From Hymenobacter sp. 15J16-1T3B (GTDB lineage: Bacteria; Bacteroidota; Bacteroidia; Cytophagales; Hymenobacteraceae): a stretch of DNA of 64,000 bases. Numbering within the stretch: the stretch's first letter is position 1; each line of letters begins with the position of its first letter. The notes beneath the pieces were generated by a model. It was not told the origin of the DNA. It ran no database searches and worked only from the letters and a program-made list of their open reading frames with translations. The position numbers and the translations under genes were made by a program. Of the stretch, positions 17,163-25,668 are shown piece after piece. Location of the stretch: the NCBI RefSeq assembly GCF_020711235.1, contig NZ_JAJFAV010000006.1, positions 124,001 to 188,000 on the forward strand, given 5' to 3'.

Positions 17163-17726
17163 CTACGCCGCCGGGCCCGTCAGCCGCCGGAGCAAGGCGT
17201 ACAGCATGTGGTAGACCTCGCGCAACTGCTCCGGCTCGACCAGGGCGTCTTCCTTGGTAAACACCAATTGCAGGGGCGCGTCGGGCGCGTGCGAGGCGGG
17301 GCCCAGGGTGAGGCGGCACTCTTGGTAGCGCAGCAGAGTAGCGCGCACGTCGGCAGTATCGAGCAGCAGGATGCGCAGGGCCTCGGCGTCGTTGGTAGTG
17401 ATGATGAAGGCCGCGTCCAGCTCCGGGTCGTTCAACTCCACGTCGGTCAGGCCCAGGAGCTTGCCCACTTCGTGCAGCCAGTCCTGCTCGTGCAGGGCAA
17501 AACGCAACGGTACCGAGGCCGGAACCGGCGCCGTGAAGCTCGTGCTGGCAAACCCGCTTTCGAAACCGCCGCCTAGGTCGATGTCGATGTCGAGGCGCAC
17601 GGGAAGGTGGTCCTGCACCAGCTCGGCCGAATACTCAAACAAGTCCGGGTCCCGGCGAATGTCGGCGGCGACTTGCTGCCACAGGGCATCCTCGGTGGTG
17701 GCAGTGAACGTGTGGCTGGGGAGCAT
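17163..17726 (-). CDS. Hypothetical cytoplasmic protein
   Basis: An unrecognised 187-residue acidic protein from ATG at 17726, with no signal peptide or transmembrane helix. It is mixed alpha/beta: RLDIDIDLGGGFESGFAS in the first third, LRFALHEQDWLHEVGKLLGLTDVEL in the middle, and a helical C-terminus LREVYHMLYALLRRL. The alternation of strands and helices suggests one globular domain. Codon use is like the host's. It is divergent from the small membrane protein at 17887 and probably shares that promoter region; DUF885 follows in the same direction. Confidence 0.75.
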   Translation of the reverse strand: MLPSHTFTATTEDALWQQVAADIRRDPDLFEYSAELVQDHLPVRLDIDIDLGGGFESGFASTSFTAPVPASVPLRFALHEQDWLHEVGKLLGLTDVELNDPELDAAFIITTNDAEALRILLLDTADVRATLLRYQECRLTLGPASHAPDAPLQLVFTKEDALVEPEQLREVYHMLYALLRRLTGPAA

Positions 17727-17824
17727 GGCAACAGGGGGAAATAGGCGCGTTTGACCTTCGCTTACTGCGCAGACGCAGGCAGGGTTGTGGCCCGCGCAGC
17801 TAGATGAGGCGTCTTATTGATGAG

Positions 17825-17860
17825 TAGAAATATATCTTTAAAAATTAGTATATTTAAGAA
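17825..17860 (+). promoter_or_regulatory. AT-rich promoter region of the 46-residue gene
   Basis: Two overlapping near-consensus boxes, TATCTTTA (about 17832) and TATATTTA (about 17848), stand in an AT-rich patch 30-60 bp upstream of ATG 17887. Confidence 0.4.
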
Positions 17861-17886
17861 GAGCATTTCACCCGAAGACAATAGTC

Positions 17887-18027
17887 ATGGAAACGCAACC
17901 CAAAAAATACCGGGGCTTCGGCGTGCTGCGCGGCGGCGTGCCGTGGTGGTTCTACGTCGTCTTGCTGGTCGGCTTCTACCTGTTTGGGTGGGTGCTGCGC
18001 CTGCTGGGCGTCATTCCGTCGCATTAG
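17887..18027 (+). CDS. 46-residue single-pass membrane protein
   Basis: ATG at 17887 to TAG at 18025-18027 encodes 46 residues: a short basic N-terminus (METQPKKYRGFGVLRGG), one strong hydrophobic helix (VPWWFYVVLLVGFYLFGWVL) and a short tail ending GVIPSH. It has its own AT-rich promoter patch and is closed by a long perfect hairpin (18063-18107), so it looks like a real monocistronic gene. By the positive-inside rule the basic N-terminus would be cytoplasmic. No homolog is recognised. Small membrane proteins of this type often modulate larger envelope proteins, but nothing here identifies a partner. Confidence 0.7.
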   Translation: METQPKKYRGFGVLRGGVPWWFYVVLLVGFYLFGWVLRLLGVIPSH

Positions 18028-18062
18028 CGCACGGAAAAGCGGCAGCCGCCGGGCTGTTAGCC

Positions 18063-18107
18063 AACGGGCCCCGGGGCCGGCACGCGTGGCCGGCCCCGGG
18101 GCCCGTT
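18063..18107. terminator. Perfect 19-bp-stem bidirectional hairpin
   Basis: The 19-nt arm 18063-18081 is exactly complementary to 18089-18107 around loop ACGCGTG. It lies between convergent genes ending at 18027 and 18130. No T-tract follows. Confidence 0.8.
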
Positions 18108-18129
18108 CGGGTGTCATGCGCGCCGTGCG

Positions 18130-19413
18130 CTACTGCACCAGCAACTGGCGGGTAGTGGTACCGGTGGTCGTGCGCACGGCGTAGTAGTAGGCCCCGGCCG
18201 GCAGCGCGCCCAGCGCGTAGTCGAGGCGGTGGGCGCCGGCGCCGAGCACCTGGCCGGCGGGCAGCACTTCGGCCACGCGCTGCCCGGTGGCGCTGTAAAG
18301 CGTAATGCTGACCGCCTGCGGCCGGTCCAGGGTCAGCTCGAAGGTAGTGCGGCCGTGGCTGGGGTTGGGGAAGGCGTTCAGCTGCAGGGAGCTGGCCGCT
18401 TTGGTAGCCGTCACGGTGTTCAGCTTGCCGATGCCCGCACCGGCCAGCACCACGGCCGGCACGTCGGCGGCCGTGTTTAGCACGGCGGCGTAGGGGTAGG
18501 GCACCGTGGCCGTGCAGGCGCCGAGCGGAAACGTGTCGCTGGAGTACTGAAACGCGGTGCCGTTGGTGAGCTGGTTGCCCACGATGTCGCCGTAGCCCAC
18601 CACCGCGCTGTACGCCGACACGTAGGGGTTTTTGACGTTGTCGAAGTAGTTGTTCTCGATTTTCAGGCAGGCCCCCACCCGCGAGTTGATGGCCGTGGAG
18701 GCAATGTTCTTGTAGTAGTTGTTGAACACGTGCCCCGTGCCCCCGCGAAACAGCGGCAGACGGGAGTTGATGTTCTCGAAGCGGTTGTGGTGGTAGGTGA
18801 TTTTCCGGTCGTACGTGTCGGTTTCGGTGAAACCGCAGAGGCTGGCCTTCCACGCGTCGTGCAGGTAGTTCCAGCTGTAGGTAATGTACTCGCAGTCGTC
18901 CTTGGCGTCGAGCAGGCCGTCGTAGTCGTCCACGCCCACGCCTTGGTACTGGTTGTACAGCTCGCAGTGGTCCACCCAGATGTGGTTGGCCGGCCCCTCG
19001 ATGCCGATGCAGTCCTTGGGCCCGAGCAGCACGTGGTGCACCTTGATGTTCTGGATGATGATGTTCGAGGCGCGGCGCACGTACAGCCCGATGCCGTCGA
19101 ATTCCCCGCTGGTGCCCACCCCGATGATGGAAATGTTGTTGCGGTCCTTGATTTCGATTTTGTCGTAGGTCGAGGGCGTGTTGGCCGGGGTGATGACGCC
19201 GTTGACGTAGATGGTGAGCGGGGCGTTGGTGGTGTTGGCGCGGATGGCGGCCATCAGCGCCGTGCCGGTGCTGACGGTAACGCTGGCTCCGCCCGCCCCG
19301 CCGGTGGTTCCGGTGGTCAGCGCGGCATTGCCGTAGAGGCCGAAAACGGGCGTCTGGGCCTGGGCGGTGGTCAGCCCGAGCACGGCCAGGGCGGCGAGTA
19401 AAGGTTTCTTCAT
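18130..19413 (-). CDS. Pectate lyase, family PL1, with T9SS sorting domain
   Basis: A 427-residue secreted lyase that would cleave de-esterified polygalacturonate by beta-elimination, needing calcium. Start at ATG 19413; the signal peptide ends at TAQAQ. The parallel beta-helix runs from about 40 to 325. IWVDHCEL (145-152) and DGLLD (165-169) match the Pel family calcium-binding region, and R218/P220/R223 in NSRLPLFRGG match the catalytic arginine motif. The final 75 residues (LNAFPNPSHGRTTFELTLDRP..ALPAGAYYYAVRT) are a T9SS type A sorting domain. Together with the pectinesterase at 1-1701 it indicates pectin use. It is monocistronic and ends at the hairpin at 18063-18107. Confidence 0.95.
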   Translation of the reverse strand: MKKPLLAALAVLGLTTAQAQTPVFGLYGNAALTTGTTGGAGGASVTVSTGTALMAAIRANTTNAPLTIYVNGVITPANTPSTYDKIEIKDRNNISIIGVGTSGEFDGIGLYVRRASNIIIQNIKVHHVLLGPKDCIGIEGPANHIWVDHCELYNQYQGVGVDDYDGLLDAKDDCEYITYSWNYLHDAWKASLCGFTETDTYDRKITYHHNRFENINSRLPLFRGGTGHVFNNYYKNIASTAINSRVGACLKIENNYFDNVKNPYVSAYSAVVGYGDIVGNQLTNGTAFQYSSDTFPLGACTATVPYPYAAVLNTAADVPAVVLAGAGIGKLNTVTATKAASSLQLNAFPNPSHGRTTFELTLDRPQAVSITLYSATGQRVAEVLPAGQVLGAGAHRLDYALGALPAGAYYYAVRTTTGTTTRQLLVQ

Positions 19414-19685
19414 GGCGGGAACGACTGGGAAGGGAGGAGCGAGGGAGGCACGCCCGGCGGGGAGCCGCCCAAAGCCGATGGCAGTGAGAGGCTTAGACTA
19501 GCGGGGCGGAGTTGCCGGCGAATATGGCAATAGCCCTATGGCTACCGCCGCGTCGGGCGGTATTTATCTGTGCAATCGATATCGGGAACGATGCCGGCCG
19601 GCCGCCGGGTGTCGTCGCGAAACGCCGCCCGTACGTATGCCCCAGGCCCCTGGCCGCCTACGTCCCGGCCCGGGCCCGCTGCCCC

Positions 19686-20420
19686 ATGCCCGCCCGCTAC
19701 CTCATCGGCTGTTCCGGCTTCAGCTTCCGCGACTGGAAAGGCGTGTTCTACCCCGCCGAACTGCCGCCGCGCAAGTGGTTCGGCTACTACTGCACGCAGT
19801 TCGACGCGCTGGAGCTGAACGTGACCTTCTACCGCATGCCCGAGCTCAGTACTTTCGAAGGCTGGTACCAGCAAAGCCCGGCGCACTTTCGCTTCGCCGT
19901 GAAGGCTCCGCGGCAGGTGACGCACTACAAGAAGTTCGGCCCCGAAGCCGCGCCCATTCTGGCCGATTTCTACGGCACCGTGCAAGAGGGCCTGCGCGAC
20001 AAGCTCGGGCCGGTGCTCTTTCAGCTGCCGCCCAAAGCCGCTTACTCACCCGAGCTGCTCGGGCGCATCCTGGAGCAGCTCGACCCGGCGTTTCAGAACG
20101 TGCTGGAGTTTCGCCACCCGAGCTGGTGGGACGGCGAATTGTTTCGGGAGCTGGGCCGGCGCGGCATCAGCTTCTGCGGGCAGAGTCACCCGCAGCCCCT
20201 GCCCGACGAAGTCGTGGCCAACGCCCCGCTGCTCTACTACCGCCTGCACGGCGTGCCCGAGCTCTACAAGTCGAGCTACTCACCCGCGTTTCTGCAGCGC
20301 CTGGCCACTGACATCCAAACGGCCCCGAACGTGCGCGAAGCCTACGTGTTTTTCAACAACGGCATCGGTGGGGTAGGGGCCCTGAATGCGCGAGAAATGG
20401 TCGGGCTGATGAAGGGATGA
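19686..20420 (+). CDS. DUF72 family protein, copy 1
   Basis: A 244-residue cytoplasmic protein of the DUF72 family, a TIM-barrel fold of unknown function. ATG at 19686 gives the standard opening YLIGCSGFSFRDWKGVFYP. Conserved blocks are seen in order: LELNVTFYRMP, FRFAVKAPRQVTHYKKF, LGPVLFQLPP, NVLEFRHPSWW, YYRLHG and AYVFFNNGIGG. The length fits. A second copy lies 2.5 kb downstream (22956-23678) with the same blocks and many identical stretches, so the two arose by duplication. It may be translated from a monocistronic message; a 197-bp repeat follows at 20457. Confidence 0.93.
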   Translation: MPARYLIGCSGFSFRDWKGVFYPAELPPRKWFGYYCTQFDALELNVTFYRMPELSTFEGWYQQSPAHFRFAVKAPRQVTHYKKFGPEAAPILADFYGTVQEGLRDKLGPVLFQLPPKAAYSPELLGRILEQLDPAFQNVLEFRHPSWWDGELFRELGRRGISFCGQSHPQPLPDEVVANAPLLYYRLHGVPELYKSSYSPAFLQRLATDIQTAPNVREAYVFFNNGIGGVGALNAREMVGLMKG

Positions 20421-20456
20421 GTAGGTGAATGAACGGAGAAACGAAGAAACCAGCCC

Positions 20457-20653
20457 GTCATCCTGAGGCGTAGCCAAAGGACCTTGCTCGCTGCACCCCG
20501 TGCCGCCGCTGCCGGCGACGTGCTGACGCTTTTCAGTAGTGGCAGTGACGCCAAAAGCGCAGCCACCGCGGCCTATACACCAGGGCGGTGGTGGCTGCGT
20601 TTATCGGTTGGTGCAGGGATAGAGGAAGGTCCTTCGCTTAGGCTCAGGATGAC
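20457..20653. repeat. Palindromic intergenic repeat, copy A (~197 bp)
   Basis: Begins GTCATCCTGAGGCG and ends GGCTCAGGATGAC. Inside, AAGGACCTT near the left end mirrors AAGGTCCTT near the right end, and AAAGCGCAGCCACC (from about 20554) pairs with GGTGGCTGCGTTT (20590-20602). Same family as 37800-37994 and 43573-43752. It fills the gap between the DUF72 and PfkB genes. Confidence 0.85.
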
Positions 20654-20684
20654 GTTCTATCTTATCCACTCATCCACTGGGCAC

Positions 20685-21638
20685 CTACGCCGCGGCGCGG
20701 TCTTGGGGCATAGTGTCGAGCAGCCACTGGTAGAGCTTGTCGACGTCGGCTTTCTTGAACAGCTCGGTGCCGGGGTTCATGGTGGCGGCGGTGCCGCAGG
20801 CCACCCCCAGGCGGGCCGCCTCGCGCACACCTTGGCCCTGGGCCAGGGCGTGCACCAAGCCCGCTACCATACTGTCGCCGGCGCCCACGGTGCTGCGCTT
20901 TTTCACGGCCGGGGCCGGAATGTGGTCGACTAGGTCGCGGGTGACGACGCAGGCGCCCTGCGGCCCGAGCGAAGTCACCACAATTTCGCAGCGGCCCTCG
21001 CCGATGAGGCCCTGCGCGGCGTCGGCCAGGCCGGCGCTGTCCAGCTCTTCGACGCCGGCTAGCTTGCTCAGCTCGCCCACGTTGGGCTTGATCAGGTACA
21101 CGCCCGCCTCGATGACGCGTTGCAGGGCCGGCCCCGACGTATCGGCCACCACCTTGGCGCCGATGCTGTGGGCCCAGCGTACGATGTCGACCAGAAACTC
21201 GGGCTCGACGCCGGGCGGCAGGCTGCCGCTCACCACCAGAAAATCGGGGGTGGGCAAGGCCCGCAGCGCCGCCAGCACCTGCTGCTGTTCGGCGGCCGTG
21301 AGCGGGGTGCCGGGCATGCCGAAGCGGTACTGCTGCCCGGCCGAAGAATCGACTACAATGAAGTTTTCGCGCGTCCAGCCGGCGGCGGGCACGGCGTGCG
21401 GCTCTAAGCCTTCCTCGCGCAGCAATTCCTGCAGCCGCTGCCCGGTGGCCCCACCCGCCGGAAACAGCGCCGTCGAGTCGGACCCTAGGCGCTTAAGGGC
21501 CCGCGACACGTTGATGCCGCCGCCGCCGGGCTCGTACTTGGGCGTTTCGCAGCGCAGCTTCTGGTCGGGCACGATCTTGTCGACGGCGGTGCTCTTGTCC
21601 ACGGTCGGGTTCAGGGTCAGGGTGACGATGCGTTTCAT
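20685..21638 (-). CDS. PfkB-family sugar/phosphosugar kinase
   Basis: A 317-residue cytoplasmic kinase of the ribokinase/PfkB fold, close in length and layout to E. coli phosphofructokinase-2 and 1-phosphofructokinases. ATG at 21638 gives MKRIVTLTLNPTVDKSTAVDKI. The substrate loop KYEPGGGGINVSRALKRLGSDSTALFPAGG (about 35-64) and the ATP-site signature STVGAGDSMVAGLVHALAQG (about 250-270, catalytic Asp in GAGD) are intact. The likely reaction is ATP-dependent phosphorylation of fructose-6-phosphate or a related hexose phosphate; tagatose-6-phosphate is an alternative. No sugar transport genes sit beside it. It converges on DUF72 copy 1 across repeat A. Confidence 0.88.
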   Translation of the reverse strand: MKRIVTLTLNPTVDKSTAVDKIVPDQKLRCETPKYEPGGGGINVSRALKRLGSDSTALFPAGGATGQRLQELLREEGLEPHAVPAAGWTRENFIVVDSSAGQQYRFGMPGTPLTAAEQQQVLAALRALPTPDFLVVSGSLPPGVEPEFLVDIVRWAHSIGAKVVADTSGPALQRVIEAGVYLIKPNVGELSKLAGVEELDSAGLADAAQGLIGEGRCEIVVTSLGPQGACVVTRDLVDHIPAPAVKKRSTVGAGDSMVAGLVHALAQGQGVREAARLGVACGTAATMNPGTELFKKADVDKLYQWLLDTMPQDRAAA

Positions 21639-22002
21639 CGGAAGGAAGGTGCAAATGGAAGAATCTGGCCGCCAAGCGGCTGCCAGCGGCAATGTACTTG
21701 CTGCGCCGGTAGCGGGTTGTGGATAAGTGGTGGATAAAGGGGGTGGCGGGTAGGGTCGCGCGTTAGGGGGGCGGGCTGTTCTTCATAACGCCCGCGCAAG
21801 CAACGTTGCTGTGCTGTCGAACGGCGTGGAAAAACGCCATGCTGGGCGGGGCGAAGCAGCTCCACCGACTCGTTGTTCGGTGAACATGCTTCGACCCGCC
21901 CAGCATGGCAATATGTTCAACAGTCGGCCCGCGCGGCGTCTAGGCTGGGCAGCCGCGCTTAGGCGCCGGGCTGCAGGCCGCGCAAACGGCGCGCCCCGGC
22001 CG
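21639..22002. other. Intergenic region with a 15-bp-arm inverted repeat
   Basis: About 364 bp with no supported gene. It holds the PfkB promoter side and the hairpin at 21836-21909. Confidence 0.5.
21836..21909. repeat. Inverted repeat with perfect 15-base arms
   Basis: GCCATGCTGGGCGGG (21836-21850) pairs with CCCGCCCAGCATGGC (21895-21909), enclosing GCGAAGCAG and CATGCTTCG, which extend the pairing. It lies downstream of the SDR gene and upstream of PfkB, and resembles the other palindromic repeats in style but not in sequence. Confidence 0.75.
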
Positions 22003-22803
22003 TTACTTTTTCTCCTCCGGTTGCATCTGCATGTTCATCATTGTGGCCAGCATGGAGTCGGGGAAGAACACGCTGCTGGCGAAGTTCATCTTGGCCCCGA
22101 AGGTGGGCAGCACGCGGGCCTCGCCGGCCAGCAGGCCCTTGTAGCCGGCTTCGGCCACTTCCTCGGGCGTGGCTTTCTTGCTCTGGCCGACTTTGGTGTC
22201 TTCGGCCCCGGCCACCTGGAAAAAGTTGGTTTCGGTAGCGGGCGGGCAGAGCACGGTGATGGTGACGTCGGATTTCTGCTCCTTCAGCTCCTGCTGCAGG
22301 GCCTCGGAAAAGCTGAGCACGAAAGCCTTGGTGGCGGCGTACACGGCTTGGCGCGGGTTGGGCAAGAACGACACCACCGAGCCCAGCTGCAGGATTTTGC
22401 CGGCGTTGCGGGCCACCATTTCGCGCAAGTACAGCTTGGTCAGGTGCATCAACGACACCACGTTGACGTGCACAATGCCGATTTCCTTCTGCAAATCGGT
22501 TTCGGTAAAGAGCCCGGCTTCGCCGAAACCCGCGTCGTTCACGAGAATATCCACCTGCCCGCCCTGCGCCTTGACGGCGTCGTAGAGCTGCTGCGGGCCC
22601 TCGTGGGTGCTCAGGTCGGCGGCAATGCTGCTGCTCTGCACCTGCGGAAACTCGCCGCGGATTTTCTGCTCGGCCGCTTGCAGGCCGGCCGCGTCGCGGG
22701 CCGAGAGGATGAGGCGGTGCCCGTCGCGGGCGAAGCAGCGGGCCAGCTCGAAGCCAATGCCGGACGAGGCGCCGGTGATGAGCACGGTTTGGGAAGTAGC
22801 CAT
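22003..22803 (-). CDS. Short-chain dehydrogenase/reductase (SDR)
   Basis: A 266-residue NAD(P)H-dependent classical SDR. ATG at 22803 gives MATSQTVLITGASSGIGFELARCF with the nucleotide-binding TGASSGIG near the N-terminus. The usual NNAG is NDAG here (VNDAGFGEAG), a common variant. The catalytic set is LGSVVSF (Ser) then YAATK (Tyr and Lys, about 152-156). The sequence matches the DltE/YqjQ-like branch that acts on unknown ketones or aldehydes. C-terminal residues after about 235 include a methionine-rich tail (MLATMMNMQMQPEEKK). It is divergent from DUF72 copy 2 with 152 bp between starts. Confidence 0.93.
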   Translation of the reverse strand: MATSQTVLITGASSGIGFELARCFARDGHRLILSARDAAGLQAAEQKIRGEFPQVQSSSIAADLSTHEGPQQLYDAVKAQGGQVDILVNDAGFGEAGLFTETDLQKEIGIVHVNVVSLMHLTKLYLREMVARNAGKILQLGSVVSFLPNPRQAVYAATKAFVLSFSEALQQELKEQKSDVTITVLCPPATETNFFQVAGAEDTKVGQSKKATPEEVAEAGYKGLLAGEARVLPTFGAKMNFASSVFFPDSMLATMMNMQMQPEEKK

Positions 22804-22955
22804 AAAGGGGTAATTGGTTGTGGGTGATGGGGTGTGGGTACCGGCTTGCTTACTGCCGGCCTCGGCAAAGAGTTGCTGGCGCCGGGGCGCCAGCTCGGCC
22901 GGAGCCCCGGCGGCGCGGGCCGCGTACAAGGCAGTTTCGTGCTTCGTTGTCCGCC

Positions 22956-23678
22956 ATGCCCACTTACCACATCGGTTGCTCCGGCTACCACTACCGCCAC
23001 TGGCGCGGGCGTTTCTATCCCGACAAGCTGCCCGTGCGCCGCTGGTTTGAGTTCTACAGCCAGCACTTTGCCACGCTGGAGCTAAACGTGACCTTCTACC
23101 GCTTCCCGCAGCTGAGCTTCCTGCAGACCTGGCACGCCGCCAGCCCGCCCGAGTACCGCTTTGCCGTGAAGGCCCCGCGGCTGATAACGCACTACAAGCA
23201 GTTCAACGAGGTGGGCCCCCTGCTCACCGACTTCTACGACACGGTGCAGCAGGGCCTGCGGGAAAAGCTCGGGCCGGTGCTCTTTCAGCTGCCGCCCCGG
23301 GCCGCCTATACCCCCGAGCGCCTCGCCCGCATCCTCGACGCGCTTCACCCCGGTTTCACCAACGTGCTTGAATTTCGCCACCCGAGCTGGTGGCAGGAGC
23401 CGGTGTACGCGGCCTTGCGCGAGCGGGGCGTCACGTTTTGCGGGCAGAGCCACCCGGCCCTGCCCGACGCGCTCATTGCCACCACCCCGACGCTGTACTA
23501 CCGCCTGCACGGCGTGCCCAACCTCTACCAGTCGCCCTACGACGAGGCCTTTCTGCGCCGGCTAAAATCGGCGGCCGATGCAGCCCCGGGGGCCCGGGAA
23601 GCGTTTGTGTACTTCAACAACGACATCGACGCCTCGGCCATTCACAACGCCCGGCAGCTGCAAGCCCTGGTGGAATAG
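22956..23678 (+). CDS. DUF72 family protein, copy 2
   Basis: A 240-residue TIM-barrel DUF72 protein from ATG at 22956, paralogous to the 19686-20420 product. All blocks are kept: YHIGCSGYHYRHWRGRFYP, LELNVTFYRFP, YRFAVKAPRLITHYKQF, LGPVLFQLPP, NVLEFRHPSWW, YYRLHGVPNLYQ and FVYFNND. Conservation of the putative pocket residues in both copies suggests that both are active, with different substrates or expression. It is divergent from the SDR gene. Function is unknown for the family; a phosphate- or nucleic-acid-related enzyme has been suggested only by fold. Confidence 0.93.
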   Translation: MPTYHIGCSGYHYRHWRGRFYPDKLPVRRWFEFYSQHFATLELNVTFYRFPQLSFLQTWHAASPPEYRFAVKAPRLITHYKQFNEVGPLLTDFYDTVQQGLREKLGPVLFQLPPRAAYTPERLARILDALHPGFTNVLEFRHPSWWQEPVYAALRERGVTFCGQSHPALPDALIATTPTLYYRLHGVPNLYQSPYDEAFLRRLKSAADAAPGAREAFVYFNNDIDASAIHNARQLQALVE

Positions 23679-24104
23679 CCGCGCGTCAAGACCCGTTTCG
23701 CATGAGTTTGCCACCCGCCGGGAAGAGCCGAAAGCTGTTTGATTGTTGTACTCATTGGTTTGATTCACTTTACCGATGCGGGCACGGCTGACGGATCTTT
23801 GCGTTGCCGCACGCATCCGGCGCCGGAACTGCCGCCCGGTTTGCTCGCCCGCCCCGCCTAACCCGCCGCGGCGGCGCCCCAACCACAACCCGACGGCCGC
23901 GCATAACCTTTTGCGGCCGGCTTGGTTTAACAGTGCCTACCACCCACCCACTGAGTACCTGCTGATTCCTGCTTTGCCCGGCCGCCGGCCGGGGAATGGG
24001 GCGCAGCGTTGGGGCGGGGCCAGCCGGGCCCCCTCCGCCGCCTGCCACCGGTACTTCTGCGCCTCTCCAACACAGAATTTTGCGCCTTTCTGCGCCCGAG
24101 CTAC
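23679..24104. other. Leader region of the RND efflux operon
   Basis: About 426 bp without a supported gene. A near-consensus -7 box GATCTTTG lies at 23794-23801, about 300 bp upstream of the TolC start. No operator-like palindrome was found by eye. Confidence 0.4.
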
Positions 24105-25463
24105 ATGCGCTATTTCTCCCGGGCGGCCCGCACCGCCGGTATCCTGAGCGGTCTGTTGCTGGCGTTTAGCCAGCCCGCGGCCCGCGCCCAAACCCAACCC
24201 GCTGCGCCCAGCGGCACCCTGACCCTGGAGCAGTGCCTGCAGTTTGCCCTGCAGAACCAGCCCGCGGTGCGCCAGGCCCGCCTCGACGAGGAAACCAACG
24301 AGTCCAGCATCCGCATCGGGCTGGCCGGCTGGCTGCCCCAAATTGCCCTGAACGGCACCGGCCAGCACTACTTCCAGCTGCCCTACACCGTCATTCCCAT
24401 CGACGGCATCAACACGCCGCGGCAAATCGGGCTGCGCAACCAGTCTACCATCGGGCTGGCCGCCACCCAGAGCATCTACAACAACGACCTGAGCCTGGCC
24501 CGGCGCAGCGCCGGCCCCTCGCGGCAGTTCTACCAGCAAAATTCGGTGGGCGTGCGCATCGACGTGGTGTCGGACGTGAGCAAGGCCTTCTACGACGTGC
24601 TGCTCTCCCAGCGCCAGCTCGACGTGCTCAACGAGGACATCGTGCGGCTGCAGCGCAGCCTGCAGGACGCCAAGGCGCGCTACGACGCCGGCATCGTCGA
24701 TAAAATCGACTACAAGCAGGCCGAAATTCTGCTCAACAACTCCATCGTGGCCCGCAAGCAGGCCCAGGAAAGCATCAAAGCTAAGTCGGCCTACCTCAAG
24801 GAGCTAATGGGCCTGAGCGCCCCGCAGCCGCTGCAGCTGCAGTACGACACCACCCGGCTGATGCAGGACGCGGTGGTGGACACGGCCGTGGCCCTGGACC
24901 CCGCCAACCGCATTGAGTTCCAGCAGCTGCAGACGCAAAAAGCCCTTCAGAACGCCCAGATCCGCTATTACCAGTACGGCTGGCTGCCCTCGGTGGGCGC
25001 CTTCGGCAACTACAACACCGCCTTTCTGAGCAACGAGCTGAGCACGCTTTATAGCCAGCGCCTGCCCAACTCCTACGCCGGGTTGCAGTTTTCGCTGCCC
25101 ATCTTCACCGGCACGCGCCGCCTGCAGAACCTGCGCCGCGAGCGGCTCACCGACCAGCGCATCGACCAGGACATCCTGGCCACGCGTAACCGCATCAATA
25201 CCGAGTACGAGCAGGCCTTGGCTTCCTACAAGGGCAACTACGCCGACTACCTCACCGGCCAGCGCAACCTCGCGCTGTCGAAGGAGGTGTACAACGTGGT
25301 GCAGCTGCAGTACCGCGAAGGCATCAAGACTTACCTCGACGTCATCGTGGCCCAGACCACGCTGCGCACGGCCCAGCTGAACTACTACAGCGCCTTGTTT
25401 CAGGTGCTGAGCAGCAAGGTGGACCTGCTGCGCGCCCAGGGCACCCTGCCGACTCAGTACTGA
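24105..25463 (+). CDS. TolC-family outer-membrane efflux protein
   Basis: A 452-residue outer-membrane channel of a tripartite RND pump. ATG at 24105 gives a signal peptide ending at ARAQTQPA. The two OEP repeats are visible: LTLEQCLQFALQNQPAVRQARLDEETNESSIRIGLAGWLPQIALNG (about 30-85) and QKALQNAQIRYYQYGWLPSVGAFGNYN (second). Long helices (DVSKAFYDVLLSQRQLDVLNEDIVRLQRSLQDAKARYDAGIVDKIDYKQAE) form the periplasmic barrel. The C-terminus ends LLRAQGTLPTQY. It is the first gene of a same-strand set with the membrane-fusion protein (25669) and the inner-membrane pump (27204). Confidence 0.95.
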   Translation: MRYFSRAARTAGILSGLLLAFSQPAARAQTQPAAPSGTLTLEQCLQFALQNQPAVRQARLDEETNESSIRIGLAGWLPQIALNGTGQHYFQLPYTVIPIDGINTPRQIGLRNQSTIGLAATQSIYNNDLSLARRSAGPSRQFYQQNSVGVRIDVVSDVSKAFYDVLLSQRQLDVLNEDIVRLQRSLQDAKARYDAGIVDKIDYKQAEILLNNSIVARKQAQESIKAKSAYLKELMGLSAPQPLQLQYDTTRLMQDAVVDTAVALDPANRIEFQQLQTQKALQNAQIRYYQYGWLPSVGAFGNYNTAFLSNELSTLYSQRLPNSYAGLQFSLPIFTGTRRLQNLRRERLTDQRIDQDILATRNRINTEYEQALASYKGNYADYLTGQRNLALSKEVYNVVQLQYREGIKTYLDVIVAQTTLRTAQLNYYSALFQVLSSKVDLLRAQGTLPTQY

Positions 25464-25495
25464 TGGCAACGGCCGCTAGAACGACCTAAACAGAA

Positions 25496-25614
25496 CGTCA
25501 TGCTGAACCTCGAGAAGCATCTCTACCGCTTCGCCTGATAGCAACATACTCAGCCGGACGCCCTAAGTCGAGCAGCGAAGCGGTAGAGATGCTTCGGCTT
25601 CGCTCAGCATGACG
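25496..25614. repeat. Inverted repeat in the TolC/MFP gap (GTCATGCTGA ends)
   Basis: CGTCATGCTGA (25496-25506) and TCAGCATGACG (25604-25614) are exact inverted ends. Inside, AAGCATCTCTACCGCTTCGC pairs with GCGAAGCGGTAGAGATGCTT. The element is about 119 bp and lies inside the efflux operon. Confidence 0.85.
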
Positions 25615-25668
25615 GCCTTTCTACTGAGTGCTGTCGTTCTTATTCTTCTTCGCGCTTCTACTTCCAAC

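Noticed and set aside
20457-20653. Insertion sequence
   Set aside because: The ends are inverted, but there is no transposase frame and the length is under 200 bp; I call it a palindromic repeat instead.
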